Source: Cyanobium sp. M30B3
GTDB taxonomy: Bacteria; Cyanobacteriota; Cyanobacteriia; PCC-6307; Cyanobiaceae
NCBI GenBank assembly: GCA_018399015.1
Contig: CP073761.1
Location: 2,356,001 to 2,420,000 of the forward strand
Direction of reading: 5' to 3'
Length of the DNA: 64,000 nucleotides
Shown: piece after piece, positions 1 to 7,839 of the stretch
Layout: each line of letters begins with the position of its first letter
Position numbering within the stretch: position 1 is the stretch's first letter
Notes under the pieces: model-generated
Told to the model about the DNA's origin: nothing
The model's input: the letters and a program-made list of their open reading frames with translations, nothing else
The model's database searches: none
Translations under genes and position numbers: made by a program

Positions 1-244
1 CTTTCTTGAGGGCCAGTTCGGCACGCTCGTACCAGGTTTTCGACTGGCTCTCCGCCTGTTCCGCCTGGTTCTGGATCCGCTTCTGGCTGGCGATGGCGGT
101 GGCCACGGCCTGGCGGAGTTTCACCAGATCCCGCTGCATGTCCTCCACCGACTGGTCGAGAATCTTGGACGGATCCTCCATGCTGCTGATCACCGCGTTG
201 GCGTTGGCGCGGAACAGACGGCTGAGGCGTTCAAAGAAGCCCAT
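1..244 (-). CDS. vipp1: PspA/Vipp1 (IM30) family protein, 5' part only
   Basis: Only the first 81 codons are inside the window; the gene runs off the left edge. The protein begins MGFFERLSRLFRANANAV, continues with a ...DPSKILDQSVEDMQ segment, and then forms a long charged helix. This is the N-terminal amphipathic helix plus first coiled-coil helix of the PspA/IM30 family. In cyanobacteria the family member Vipp1 is an ESCRT-III-like protein that remodels and protects thylakoid and plasma membranes. PspA and Vipp1 differ mainly by a C-terminal extension that is not visible here, so the Vipp1 name rests on the cyanobacterial context. The start is the ATG at 244-242. Confidence 0.85.
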   Translation of the reverse strand, partial: MGFFERLSRLFRANANAVISSMEDPSKILDQSVEDMQRDLVKLRQAVATAIASQKRIQNQAEQAESQSKTWYERAELALKK

Positions 245-326
245 CGTGGGTTCAGGGTGGCGAAAACTGGAGCGATGCTGGGAGGCTAACCACAACCGGC
301 CGCAGCCACCAGAACGGCTGGACCAG

Positions 327-356
327 GATGCCCGCCAAACTGGATGCCCGCCAAAC
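327..356. repeat. 16-bp tandem duplication at the start of the DUF721 gene
   Basis: The 16-base unit at 327-342 is followed at once by a second copy of its first 14 bases (343-356). Each copy carries an ATG. Because 16 is not a multiple of three, the two ATGs are in different frames (328 and 344). Only the second reads into the DUF721 protein. Confidence 0.8.
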
Positions 357-880
357 CCCGCCCGTCCGATCTCACCTGCCGCCGCATCGGCAACCTGTCC
401 TTGCTGCTGCCGCCGCCGCGGCCCCCAGCTGCCCCGCTGCAGCAGTGCCTGGAGAGCATCGAGCAGGCGTGGCAGCGCCAGGGCCATCTGGCGGCCCTGT
501 GGCAGCGGTGGCCCAGCCTGGCCGGCCCCCAGCTCGCCCCCCACTGCCGGCCCCTGCGCCTGCAGGGCAGCAGGCTCACAGTGGGCGCCGCGCCGGGGCC
601 CTGGCTGCAGGCCCTCCAGTACAACCGCCACCAGTTGCTGGGCGCCCTGCGGGCGGCAGGCTTCCCGGTGCGGGAACTGCGCGTGGAGCAGCACCATGCC
701 GCTCCCCTGCCGCCCCCTGGCATGGAGGAGGAGCGGGCCACGTGGGCCCGCCACCCCAGCCGGGCAGACGTGCACGGCATGGGGATCTGCCCGCGCTGCG
801 CCAGCCCGGCCCCGACGGGCGAGATGGCCCGCTGGGGGCACTGCAGCTTCTGTCGCCGCCAGGAGTTGGGCACCCCGTGA
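344..880 (+). CDS. DUF721 (DciA-like) protein with C-terminal zinc ribbon
   Basis: A 178-residue protein. Residues about 30-110 match the DUF721 fold: a basic helix, then LAALWQRWPSLAG, then a beta-rich stretch ending LQALQYNRHQLLGALR. DUF721 includes DciA, the loader of replicative helicase DnaB in bacteria lacking DnaC, so a replication role is likely but inferred. The C-terminus adds CPRC and CSFC pairs (about residues 147-170), which would form a zinc ribbon; this is not part of the core DUF721 domain. The start at 344 lies in a 16-bp tandem duplication that supplies a second ATG (328) in another frame; only 344 gives the family protein. It is divergent from vipp1 and converges with the GT39 gene. 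Confidence 0.75.
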   Translation: MPAKPRPSDLTCRRIGNLSLLLPPPRPPAAPLQQCLESIEQAWQRQGHLAALWQRWPSLAGPQLAPHCRPLRLQGSRLTVGAAPGPWLQALQYNRHQLLGALRAAGFPVRELRVEQHHAAPLPPPGMEEERATWARHPSRADVHGMGICPRCASPAPTGEMARWGHCSFCRRQELGTP

Positions 881-890
881 GGGCCGGCGC

Positions 891-2783
891 TCAGTAGCGC
901 TCGGGCCGGGGCTCGCGCCAGTTCGGCGGCCAGCCCCGGCGGCGCAGGGCCGCCGCCCGCTGCTCCAGCCGGCGCCGGTCGAGCCGCCACAGCTGATAGA
1001 TGCCCGCCTGGTCGAGCCGTTCCGGCTCCAGACCCTGCCAGTGGGGCTGGGCGGCCGTGTCGGCGTCGATCACCAGCAACAGTTCACTGCGGCCATCGGC
1101 GGGGCTTGGGGTCTGCCCCTGGCGGCTCTCCCCGGCCAGGCGGTCGCTGAGGTTCACCAGGCCGCGGGGTCCGGCCTCCTCGTACACCACCACCCGGCGG
1201 CCATAGAAATGGAGGGAGGGCTTCAACATGCCCACCATCGCCAGGTGGGAGGGCAGGCCCCTCGGACTCAGGCGCTGGGCGCTGGCCGCCAGACGACGCA
1301 CCGGCTCGGCCCGCAGCCGGTCGCCCAGCTGGGCCAGCGGCAGCAGCACCGCCAGCACGAATGCCACCAGCGGCAGCTGCAGGGCCACCAGGGCCGCGGG
1401 ATGGCCGCGCCGCCAGCCCGCCACCAGGCCAAACAGGGCGGCCAGCGCGAAGCAGGCCGCCGCCAGGGGCAGGCGACCGCTGGCGAGCAGCTCCTGGGGC
1501 AGCGTGGGCATCTCGGGGGTGACGATCGCCGGCACCCAGCGCGGGGCCAGGGCCAGCACCAGGGCCAGCAGGGCCGCCAGCACCAGCATCAACCGCCAGG
1601 CCAGCCAGGCCCCGCGCTGGGCGGCCAGGGCGATCAGCAGGCCAGCCGCCGGGGTGGCCGGCAGCCAGTAGCTGGGCAGCTTGGTGGCGGCAGCCGTGAA
1701 GAACAGCAGCACCGCCAGCAGCCAGCAGGTGGCGAAGCGCTGCAGCGACAGCGCCGGCGGCGGCACCGGCCCCCGCAGACCCCGCACCAGACCGAGCAGC
1801 AGCAGCGGCGTGGCGGGCAGGCTGGCCAGCACCAGGATCAGGCCGAAGAACCACCAGGGCGCCCCGTGGTTGTTCACCACGCTGCTGAAGCGCTGCAGGT
1901 TGTGGTAGCCGAAGAAGCTGTTCCAGAAGGGCTCTCCCTCCCGCAGCAGGGCCAGGCCATACCAGGGGCCGGCCACCAGCACCGTGATCAGCCCGCCGCG
2001 CAGGGGTCGCAGGTTGCGCGCCAGCCCCGCCAGATCCCGCTGCAGCCAGCCGAAGCCCAGCAGGGTGAGGCCCAGCAGCACCACCGCCACCGGCCCCTTG
2101 GCCAGCACGGCCAGCCCCAGCAGCACCCAGCCGGCCCACCAGCGGCGGCCGCCGGCGGCGTAGCTGTCCCAGCAGAGCAGCAGGCTGATCGCCAGGCAGC
2201 CGCTGAACAGGGCATCGCTGACGGCGATGCGGCCCCAGATCAGCACCAGGGGCGAGAGGGCAAAGGCCAGGGCGGCACCGAGGGCGGTGAGACCTGGACG
2301 GCGGCGGGCCTGGGGCCAGCGCAGCAGGGTATGCACCAGGGTCTGCATCACCGCCACCGTGGCCAGGGCCGAGGGCAGGCGCGCCGCCCAGGTGCCCAGG
2401 GGGTCCCAGCTGGCCTGGCCGGGCAGGCCGTAGAGCAGCCCCATCGCCCAATACACGAGGGGCGGCTTGTCGTAGCGGGGCAGACCGTTCACCCAGGGGA
2501 TCAGCCAGTTGCCCGTCTCCGCCATCGCCCGGGCCGAGGCGGCGAACAGGGGCGGCGTCTCGTCCACCAGACCCGTGCTGCCCAGCTGCCACACGAACAG
2601 CAGCAGACCCAACCCCAGGCTGGCCAGCCACACCCACCGGCCTGTCGCAGGGGCAACGGGCCCAGCAGGCGCCCATGGCGTTGGAGACGGCTTCACAGGC
2701 AAGGGATCAGCGGATCGGCCCAGAGCCGAAGGTGCGAACCCTATCGGCGCTGGGCCCAGCTCTCGCACACCGCCTGCAACCAC
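891..2783 (-). CDS. GT39/ArnT-like membrane glycosyltransferase
   Basis: A polytopic membrane protein of 630 residues with at least ten hydrophobic segments. After the first membrane helix comes GLVDETPPLFAASARAMAETG, the acidic first-loop motif (D-E) of GT-C glycosyltransferases of the PMT/ArnT type. It is followed by NGLPRYDKPPLVYW, also typical of the family. Such enzymes use polyprenyl-phosphate sugars to glycosylate lipids or proteins on the outer face of the cytoplasmic membrane. The acceptor cannot be told from sequence. The ATG at 2783 overlaps the upstream glycosyltransferase gene by 43 bp; a GTG at 2696 would put the first membrane helix about 20 residues in and is a plausible alternative. 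It is the last gene of a three-gene minus-strand operon. Confidence 0.8.
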   Translation of the reverse strand: MVAGGVRELGPAPIGFAPSALGRSADPLPVKPSPTPWAPAGPVAPATGRWVWLASLGLGLLLFVWQLGSTGLVDETPPLFAASARAMAETGNWLIPWVNGLPRYDKPPLVYWAMGLLYGLPGQASWDPLGTWAARLPSALATVAVMQTLVHTLLRWPQARRRPGLTALGAALAFALSPLVLIWGRIAVSDALFSGCLAISLLLCWDSYAAGGRRWWAGWVLLGLAVLAKGPVAVVLLGLTLLGFGWLQRDLAGLARNLRPLRGGLITVLVAGPWYGLALLREGEPFWNSFFGYHNLQRFSSVVNNHGAPWWFFGLILVLASLPATPLLLLGLVRGLRGPVPPPALSLQRFATCWLLAVLLFFTAAATKLPSYWLPATPAAGLLIALAAQRGAWLAWRLMLVLAALLALVLALAPRWVPAIVTPEMPTLPQELLASGRLPLAAACFALAALFGLVAGWRRGHPAALVALQLPLVAFVLAVLLPLAQLGDRLRAEPVRRLAASAQRLSPRGLPSHLAMVGMLKPSLHFYGRRVVVYEEAGPRGLVNLSDRLAGESRQGQTPSPADGRSELLLVIDADTAAQPHWQGLEPERLDQAGIYQLWRLDRRRLEQRAAALRRRGWPPNWREPRPERY

Positions 2784-3826
2784 TGCTCCAGCCGGGCGGC
2801 AAAGGCCTCACAGGAGCAGTGCCGCTCCACCCAGCGGCGGCAGGACTGGCGTGGCACCAGCCGCGCCCTCTCGACGGCCGCCAGCAGACCGTCCAGGTCA
2901 TCCGCCGGGGCCAGGGCACCATTGATCCCCTCCTGCACCAGCTCCGCCGGGCCGCCCCGGGCATAGGCCGCCACCGGCACACCGCAGGCCATCGCCTCCA
3001 CCACCACGTTGCCGAAGGCCTCGTTCCACTTGGGGGTGTTGAGCAGCACGGCACAGCGGCCCAGCTCCGCCTGCAGCTGGTCAGTGGGCAGAAAGCCTCG
3101 CCACTGCAGGGTTCCTGGCGGCACCATCGCCTCCACCCGGCGGGCGTAGTCAGGGTCCTCCCGCAGCCCCCACACCGCCAGGGGCAGGCCCAGGCGCGCG
3201 GCCACCCGGGCCCCATCCTCCAGGCCCTTCTCGGGGGCCACCCGGCCGGCCCAGCCCAGCAGGGCCTGCGGCCGCTCGGCCAGGCGGTAGCGGTCGAGGT
3301 CAAAGCCATTGCCCACCAGCCACGGCGGGCCTGCCAACTGGAAATCGGCGGCCTGGGCGGCGGTGTGAAACGCCAGGTGGTGAGGATGGCTGCCGGCGAT
3401 CTCGGCGATCAGGTCATCCATCGCCTCGGCCACTGACCCCATGCTCACCAGATGGGCCAGGGGCGTGGTGGTGTGGGGCGTCAGCCACAGGGGCAGCCAG
3501 TCGTAGCCGAGGTTCACGATCACGTCGAAGCCCTGCTGCCCAGCCAGGGCCCGGCGCCACAGCGCCCCCAGCAGCGATCGGGCGGGGATCTGCACCGGGG
3601 CCTGGCGGGGCTGGTGTTGCCAGCTGGGCTGGTCCTGGCCCGCCTCCAGCCAGAGCACGGCGCCGGCGCAGGTGGGCGGCAGCAGCGACCCCTCCGCCGC
3701 CAGCACCGTGAGGGCATGGCCCCGGCGCAACAGGCCGGCCACCAGGGCGGTGGCCGTGAGCTCCACCCCTCCGCCCCGGCCACTGCCGAGTCGCCCCACC
3801 GGCGTGCTCACCACCAGAATCCGCAT
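2741..3826 (-). CDS. GT4 glycosyltransferase, tetrahydrobiopterin glucosyltransferase (PgtA/BGluT) type
   Basis: A 361-residue GT-B enzyme. The N-terminus STPVGRLGSGRGGGVELT closely resembles the cyanobacterial UDP-glucose:tetrahydrobiopterin alpha-glucosyltransferase PgtA as remembered. Further shared blocks are LGYDWLPLWLTP, LVSMGSVAEAMD, GRVAPEKGLED, RGFLPTDQLQAELG and the donor-site stretch PKWNEAFGNVVVEAMACGVP. The family member glucosylates pterins in the cytosol; glucosylated pterin binds cyanobacterial photoreceptors or protects against light, so pterin as acceptor is a family-based inference. The start codon overlaps the stop of the upstream transporter gene (TGATG), pointing to translational coupling. 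Generic GT4 function is near certain, pterin specificity likely. Confidence 0.8.
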   Translation of the reverse strand: MRILVVSTPVGRLGSGRGGGVELTATALVAGLLRRGHALTVLAAEGSLLPPTCAGAVLWLEAGQDQPSWQHQPRQAPVQIPARSLLGALWRRALAGQQGFDVIVNLGYDWLPLWLTPHTTTPLAHLVSMGSVAEAMDDLIAEIAGSHPHHLAFHTAAQAADFQLAGPPWLVGNGFDLDRYRLAERPQALLGWAGRVAPEKGLEDGARVAARLGLPLAVWGLREDPDYARRVEAMVPPGTLQWRGFLPTDQLQAELGRCAVLLNTPKWNEAFGNVVVEAMACGVPVAAYARGGPAELVQEGINGALAPADDLDGLLAAVERARLVPRQSCRRWVERHCSCEAFAARLEQWLQAVCESWAQRR

Positions 3827-4806
3827 CAGGGTGACTCCGCGGCCGCTTCAGGGGCCCCAGGCACGCCACCCTGCCAGAGCTGGGCCCGGCGGTTGATCAG
3901 CAGCACGGAAAGCAGGGCCAGGGCAGCGCCCAGCCACTGCAGCGGCCGCAGCTGCTCCCCCAGCCACAGCACGCCGCAGGCCAGGGCGAACACCGGGGTG
4001 AGGAAGGTGAGGGCGGTGAAGCCGGTGAGGTCACCGCGGCTGGCGAACGAGAAGAAGAGGCCGTAGGCCAGGGCCGTGCCGAACAGGGTGGCGTAGGCCA
4101 GCAGACCCCACTGCAGAGCACCCCAGGCCGGCAGCCAGGCCGCCCCCTGCCGCACGGGCAGGGCGGCCAGCAGGGCCAGGGGCAGAGCGCCGATCAGCAT
4201 GTGCCAGGCGGTCACCGCCACCGGATCGCTGTGGCGGCTGGCGTAACGGCAGAGCACCGTGCCCACGGCCATCGCCGCCGCCGCGCCGAGCATCCACAGC
4301 TCACCGTGACTCCAGGCGCGCACACCGATGGCAGCCGGGCCATCGAGCCACCAGTGCTGCAACAGGGAGGGGGGCAGTCCCAGGCAGAGGATGCCGAGCA
4401 GGCCGAGCATCAGGCCCAGCCAGCCCACGGGGTTGATCGCCTCGCCGAACAGGCTGCGGGCCAGCAGGGCCACCAGCAGGGGCTGGGAGTCGATCAGCAC
4501 CGAGCCGAGGCCCGCGCCTGTCTGGCCCAGGCCACGGGCCAGCAGGCCCTGGAACAGGCTGCCATCCACCAGGGCGAAGGCCAGCAGCCAGGGCCAGTCG
4601 CGGCGATCCACGGCGAGGGGCCGGCCCAGCCCCAGGGCCACCGGCAGCAGCACCAGTCCCGCCGGCAGCAGCCGCAGACAGGCCAGCTGCAGGGGGGTGC
4701 CCCCCGCCAGCAGGGGCTTCATCGCCGCCATCGCCGTGCCCCAGAGGGCAAAGGGCAGCAGCATCGCCGGCAGGCGCAAGACGGACCAGCGCGGGGCCTG
4801 AACCAT
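3826..4806 (-). CDS. EamA/DMT-family transporter
   Basis: A 326-residue protein with ten hydrophobic helices in two similar halves of five, the layout of the drug/metabolite transporter superfamily (two EamA domains). The first half ends around GLGSVLIDSQPLLVALLA and the second has the parallel FLTPVFALACGVLWLGEQL. These proteins export or import small metabolites across the cytoplasmic membrane; the substrate is unknown. It is the first gene of a minus-strand operon with the PgtA-like and GT39 glycosyltransferases, and its TGA overlaps the next ATG. It is divergent from sppA with about 60 bp between, which should hold both promoters. Confidence 0.85.
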   Translation of the reverse strand: MVQAPRWSVLRLPAMLLPFALWGTAMAAMKPLLAGGTPLQLACLRLLPAGLVLLPVALGLGRPLAVDRRDWPWLLAFALVDGSLFQGLLARGLGQTGAGLGSVLIDSQPLLVALLARSLFGEAINPVGWLGLMLGLLGILCLGLPPSLLQHWWLDGPAAIGVRAWSHGELWMLGAAAAMAVGTVLCRYASRHSDPVAVTAWHMLIGALPLALLAALPVRQGAAWLPAWGALQWGLLAYATLFGTALAYGLFFSFASRGDLTGFTALTFLTPVFALACGVLWLGEQLRPLQWLGAALALLSVLLINRRAQLWQGGVPGAPEAAAESP

Positions 4807-4865
4807 GGGGGCCTGGGCCGGATCGGTGCTTCTTTTTAAGATCCAGCCATCTCTACCGCTGCCGC

Positions 4866-5678
4866 ATGGTCTGGCCCTGGCGCCGCAAGTCCCGTCGCAC
4901 CCTCGCCCGGATTGCGCTGGAAGGTCCGATCGCCGGTGGCACCCGCAAGCGGGTGCTCAAGGCCCTGCGCCAGGTGGAGCAGCGGGAGTGCCCCGCCCTG
5001 CTGCTGCGCATCGACAGCCCCGGCGGCACCGTGGGCGACAGCCAGGAGATTCACGCCGCCCTGCTGCGCCTGCGCGACAAGGGCTGCCGGGTGGTGGCCA
5101 GCTTCGGCAACATCTCGGCCTCCGGCGGGGTGTATGTGGGCGTGGCCGCCGAGACGATCGTGGCCAATCCCGGCACGATCACCGGCTCGATCGGCGTGAT
5201 CCTGCGCGGCAACAACATCTCCAAACTGCTGGAGCGGGTGGGAATCAGTTTCGAGACGGTGAAGAGCGGCCTCTACAAGGACATCCTCTCGCCGGACCGG
5301 GCCCTCACCGGCGAGGAGCGGGAGCTGCTGCAGAGCCTGATCGACTCCAGCTACAGCCAGTTCGTGGCCGCCGTGGCCGAGGGCCGGGGCCTGCCGGAGG
5401 AGCGGGTGCGCGCCTTCGCCGATGGCCGGGTGTTCAGCGGCGCCCAGGCCCTGGAGCTGGGGCTGGTGGACGAGCTGGGCGACGAGGAGCGGGCACGGGA
5501 ACTGGCCTGCAGCCTGGCCGGCCTCGATGCGCGCAAAACCAGACCCACGGAGTTCGGGGCCGCCCCGCGCCGCTTCGGCGGCCTGCTGCCCGGTCGCTCG
5601 GCCCTGCGGGCGCTCTGCCAGGTCCTCAGCCTGGAACTGGCCTGGGCAGGCCAGCCCCTCTGGCTCTGGCGGCCATGA
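4866..5678 (+). CDS. sppA: Signal peptide peptidase SppA, short form (S49)
   Basis: A 270-residue serine protease of family S49. The motif RIDSPGG is the conserved turn of the family. ISASGGVYVG carries the nucleophilic serine (about residue 91), and VKSGLYKDIL carries the general-base lysine (about residue 143). This is the single-domain form found in many bacteria and cyanobacteria, about half the length of E. coli SppA. The usual membrane anchor is weak; the N-terminus is short and basic (WPWRRKSRR). Family members degrade signal-peptide remnants in the membrane. The stop overlaps the start of aroH (ATGA), so the two genes are coupled. Confidence 0.9.
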   Translation: MVWPWRRKSRRTLARIALEGPIAGGTRKRVLKALRQVEQRECPALLLRIDSPGGTVGDSQEIHAALLRLRDKGCRVVASFGNISASGGVYVGVAAETIVANPGTITGSIGVILRGNNISKLLERVGISFETVKSGLYKDILSPDRALTGEERELLQSLIDSSYSQFVAAVAEGRGLPEERVRAFADGRVFSGAQALELGLVDELGDEERARELACSLAGLDARKTRPTEFGAAPRRFGGLLPGRSALRALCQVLSLELAWAGQPLWLWRP

Positions 5679-6049
5679 GCGAGGGCCTGCAACTGCGGGC
5701 CCTGCGCGGGGCCACCACCGCCGAGGCCAACACCGCCGAGGCCATCGCCAGCGCCGTGGCCGAACTGGTGGATGCCCTGGTGGCCCGCAACGGGCTGGAG
5801 GGAGAACGGGTGGTGTCGGTGACCTTCTCGGTCACGGCCGATCTGGATGCGGTGTTTCCGGCCGCGGTCGCCCGGCGACGCAACGGCTGGGATCACGTGG
5901 CCCTGCTCGACTGCCAGCAGATGGCCGTGGCGGGCGATCTGCCCCGCTGCATCCGCCTGCTGGCCCACGCCTGGCTGGAGGGCCAGCGCCAGCCCTGCCA
6001 TCCCTACCTACGCGAGGCCGGCCGGCTGCGGCCCGACCGCGCCAGCTAG
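5675..6049 (+). CDS. aroH: Chorismate mutase, AroH type
   Basis: A 124-residue protein of the monofunctional AroH fold. Diagnostic stretches are LRGATTAEANTAEAIASAVAE (N-terminal Arg and Thr), ERVVSVTFSVTADLDAVFPA and the catalytic-loop-like CIRLLAHAW. It converts chorismate to prephenate, the branch to phenylalanine and tyrosine. Length matches the trimeric Bacillus AroH (about 127 residues). The ATG at 5675 overlaps the sppA TGA by four bases. That start gives the whole conserved domain, including the family's N-terminal Arg. Confidence 0.9.
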   Translation: MSEGLQLRALRGATTAEANTAEAIASAVAELVDALVARNGLEGERVVSVTFSVTADLDAVFPAAVARRRNGWDHVALLDCQQMAVAGDLPRCIRLLAHAWLEGQRQPCHPYLREAGRLRPDRAS

Positions 6050-6103
6050 CGGGCCGACCACTGATCTCACCAGGCCCGCGCACGGACTGCTGAGAATCAA
6101 CAC

Positions 6104-6736
6104 ATGAGACACCTTCGCCCGATGGCAATTTCCCCACTGGCGCGGCTGGGCCGACCCCTGGCTGGCCTCGCCGCTGCCGCGGGCCTGGGCGCCGCCGGTC
6201 TGCTCGGCCTCACCGCCTCGGGCCACGGTCCCCTGGTTCAGCCAGCGGCCGCCCAGGGGACTCCAGGCCTGTTGGAGTTCCGCTGGGACAACAACCGGGA
6301 CTACCGCAAGCTGTACTTCTACATCACGAACACCCAGCGGTTACGCCGTTCGGAGTATTACCTGATCCTCAAGCCGCGGGACCGCAAGACCGCCATCCTC
6401 AAGCTCAGCGTCACCATTCCACCCTCGTTTGACGCCCGGATTGATACCAAACGGGTGAAGCTCTGCAAGATGAGCGAAGGCGGCATGCTGACCCGCACCC
6501 GCTGCGTGGAGGAGATTCCGGCCACGATCGAACTGGCCGAGAACGGCAGAGCCCTGGAGATCTTCCCCGACACTCCGGTGCCGGACACCGGCACGATCGG
6601 GGTGTACATGCGACTGTTCAATCCCTTCAACACGGGCATGTACCAGTTCAATGCCCTGGCCCAGGCCCCCGGCGACGTACCGATCTCCGGCTACCTGGGC
6701 AGCTGGCTGATTCAGATCGAACCACCCAACAACTGA
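6104..6736 (+). CDS. DUF2808 secreted protein
   Basis: A 210-residue protein with a long N-terminal signal region: basic residues, a hydrophobic Ala/Gly/Leu stretch, then a likely cleavage near VQPAAAQG. The mature part contains DYRKLYFYITNTQRLRRSEYYL and a beta-rich body ending GYLGSWLIQIEP, the hallmarks of DUF2808, a family common in cyanobacteria with no assigned function. It is expected in the periplasm or thylakoid lumen. Starts at 6104 (ATG) or 6122 (ATG) both keep the signal peptide. It sits alone between aroH and the rpmH cluster. Confidence 0.8.
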   Translation: MRHLRPMAISPLARLGRPLAGLAAAAGLGAAGLLGLTASGHGPLVQPAAAQGTPGLLEFRWDNNRDYRKLYFYITNTQRLRRSEYYLILKPRDRKTAILKLSVTIPPSFDARIDTKRVKLCKMSEGGMLTRTRCVEEIPATIELAENGRALEIFPDTPVPDTGTIGVYMRLFNPFNTGMYQFNALAQAPGDVPISGYLGSWLIQIEPPNN

Positions 6737-6808
6737 AGCCCGCAGGCCGCCTGATAGGTTGGCGCTTCAGTCCAATTCTGACGAGCAGAGGGGAGCGAGC
6801 ATCCGGCC

Positions 6809-6946
6809 ATGACCAAGCGCACTCTTGAAGGAACCAGCCGCAAGCGCAAGCGGGTCTCCGGCTTTCGCGTCCGGATGCGCACCCATACCGGCAGACGAGT
6901 GATCCGGGCGCGCCGCCGCCGCGGTCGCGCCCGTCTGGCGGTCTGA
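6809..6946 (+). CDS. rpmH: 50S ribosomal protein L34
   Basis: A 45-residue, very basic protein beginning [20 protein letters not shown] and containing [11 protein letters not shown], the L34 signature. It is a component of the large ribosomal subunit. It lies directly upstream of rnpA, the arrangement conserved in almost all bacteria. GAGGGGAGCG about 10 bases upstream of the ATG is a good ribosome-binding site. Confidence 0.97.
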   Translation: MTKRTLEGTSRKRKRVSGFRVRMRTHTGRRVIRARRRRGRARLAV

Positions 6947-6958
6947 CCTACTGCCTCC

Positions 6959-7341
6959 ATGGCCCTGCCCCAGCGGCACCGCCTCAAGGGTCAGCGGGTT
7001 TTCGATCAGCTCTATCGCAGGGGTCGTGCCAGCCACGGCCCCTTTTTTGATGCTGCGCTGGCTGCCCGCCGACCCCCAGCTGCTGCCCCCCCGAGCAACG
7101 CCGCCGCAGCCCCAGCCCCTGGCGCTGCGGCGTGGTGGTGAGCAGCAAGGTGCACAAGCGGGCCGTGCAGCGCAACCGCCTGCGGCGCCTGTTGCATGCC
7201 CATCTGGCCCAGCTGCCGATCGGCCGCCCGCAGGGGCCGGTATGGCTGCTGGTGAGCTGCAAGCCCGGCAGCGCCGAGCGCGATCCAGCCAGCCTGCTGG
7301 GAGAATGCGAGGAGCTTCTGCAGCGCGCAGGTCTGAGTTGA
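6959..7341 (+). pseudogene. rnpA: Ribonuclease P protein component, two apparent frameshifts
   Basis: The gene is present but needs three reading frames. Frame one gives MALPQRHRLKGQRVFDQLYR through about 7042. The next block (MLRWLPADPQLLPP) reads in a second frame. The family signature VVVSSKVHKRAVQRNRLRR reads in a third, to the TGA at 7339-7341. Dropping one T from the T6 run at 7043-7048 and one C from the C7 run at 7086-7092 restores an uninterrupted product of about 126 residues. RnpA binds the catalytic RNA of RNase P and is essential, and its position after rpmH is the universal one. Homopolymer sequencing errors are therefore more likely than real loss. The stop overlaps the next start (TGATG). 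Confidence 0.85.
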
Positions 7342-7763
7342 TGAGCAAATCTTCCCCCGCCTCCCCCGGCGCTCAGATCCAGGAAACCGTGTTCTACGAG
7401 GGCGGGCCGGCCCGGGGCGACCTGCTGCTCAATCTGCTGTTCGGTCTCACCCTGATCGGCATTCCCTTCGCCGTGGGGGCGATCGTGCGCGCCCTGTGGC
7501 TGCGCTTTCGCATCACCAGCCGGCGGATCGAGGTGAATGGCGGCTGGATGGGGCGAGACCGCAGCCAGGTGGTGTACAGCCAGATCCGCGAGGTGCGCAG
7601 CGTCCCCCGGGGTTTCGGCGCCTGGGGCGACATGGTGCTGGTGCTCAACGACGGCGCCAAGCTGGAGATGCGCTCCGTGCCCCGCTTTCGCGAACTCGAG
7701 ACCTACATCGAAGAGCGTCGCCAGGCCGGCCAGCCCGCCAAAGCCAAGGGGATCGCCGCCTGA
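7341..7763 (+). CDS. PH (bPH2-type) domain membrane protein
   Basis: A 140-residue protein. Residues about 32-55 form a hydrophobic hairpin (LLLNLLFGLTLIGIPFAVGAIV), followed by a small beta-rich domain, RFRITSRRIEVNGGWMGR and VVYSQIREVRSVPRGFGAWGDM. This is the bacterial pleckstrin-homology (bPH2) pattern, in which a structural gene product sits at the membrane; its role is unknown. It starts four bases into the rnpA stop and is followed by yidC. The order rpmH-rnpA-PH-yidC is typical of picocyanobacteria. Confidence 0.8.
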   Translation: MSKSSPASPGAQIQETVFYEGGPARGDLLLNLLFGLTLIGIPFAVGAIVRALWLRFRITSRRIEVNGGWMGRDRSQVVYSQIREVRSVPRGFGAWGDMVLVLNDGAKLEMRSVPRFRELETYIEERRQAGQPAKAKGIAA

Positions 7764-7839
7764 AGTCGCCCCTCAACCCACCCCCCCGCTCAGGCACACT
7801 GAGCCACGCTGACCCCTTCACCCCAGCACCCCCTGCGCC

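Noticed and set aside
6-2966. A 986-residue open frame on the plus strand
   Set aside because: It is the antisense shadow of the GT39 gene and vipp1; its Gln/Gly/Arg/Ala-rich sequence has no protein-like domains. High GC makes long antisense frames common here.
6959-7341. Programmed frameshifting in rnpA
   Set aside because: Two shifts at plain homopolymers without a slippery heptamer, stem or stop arrangement do not resemble programmed frameshift sites. Sequencing error is simpler.
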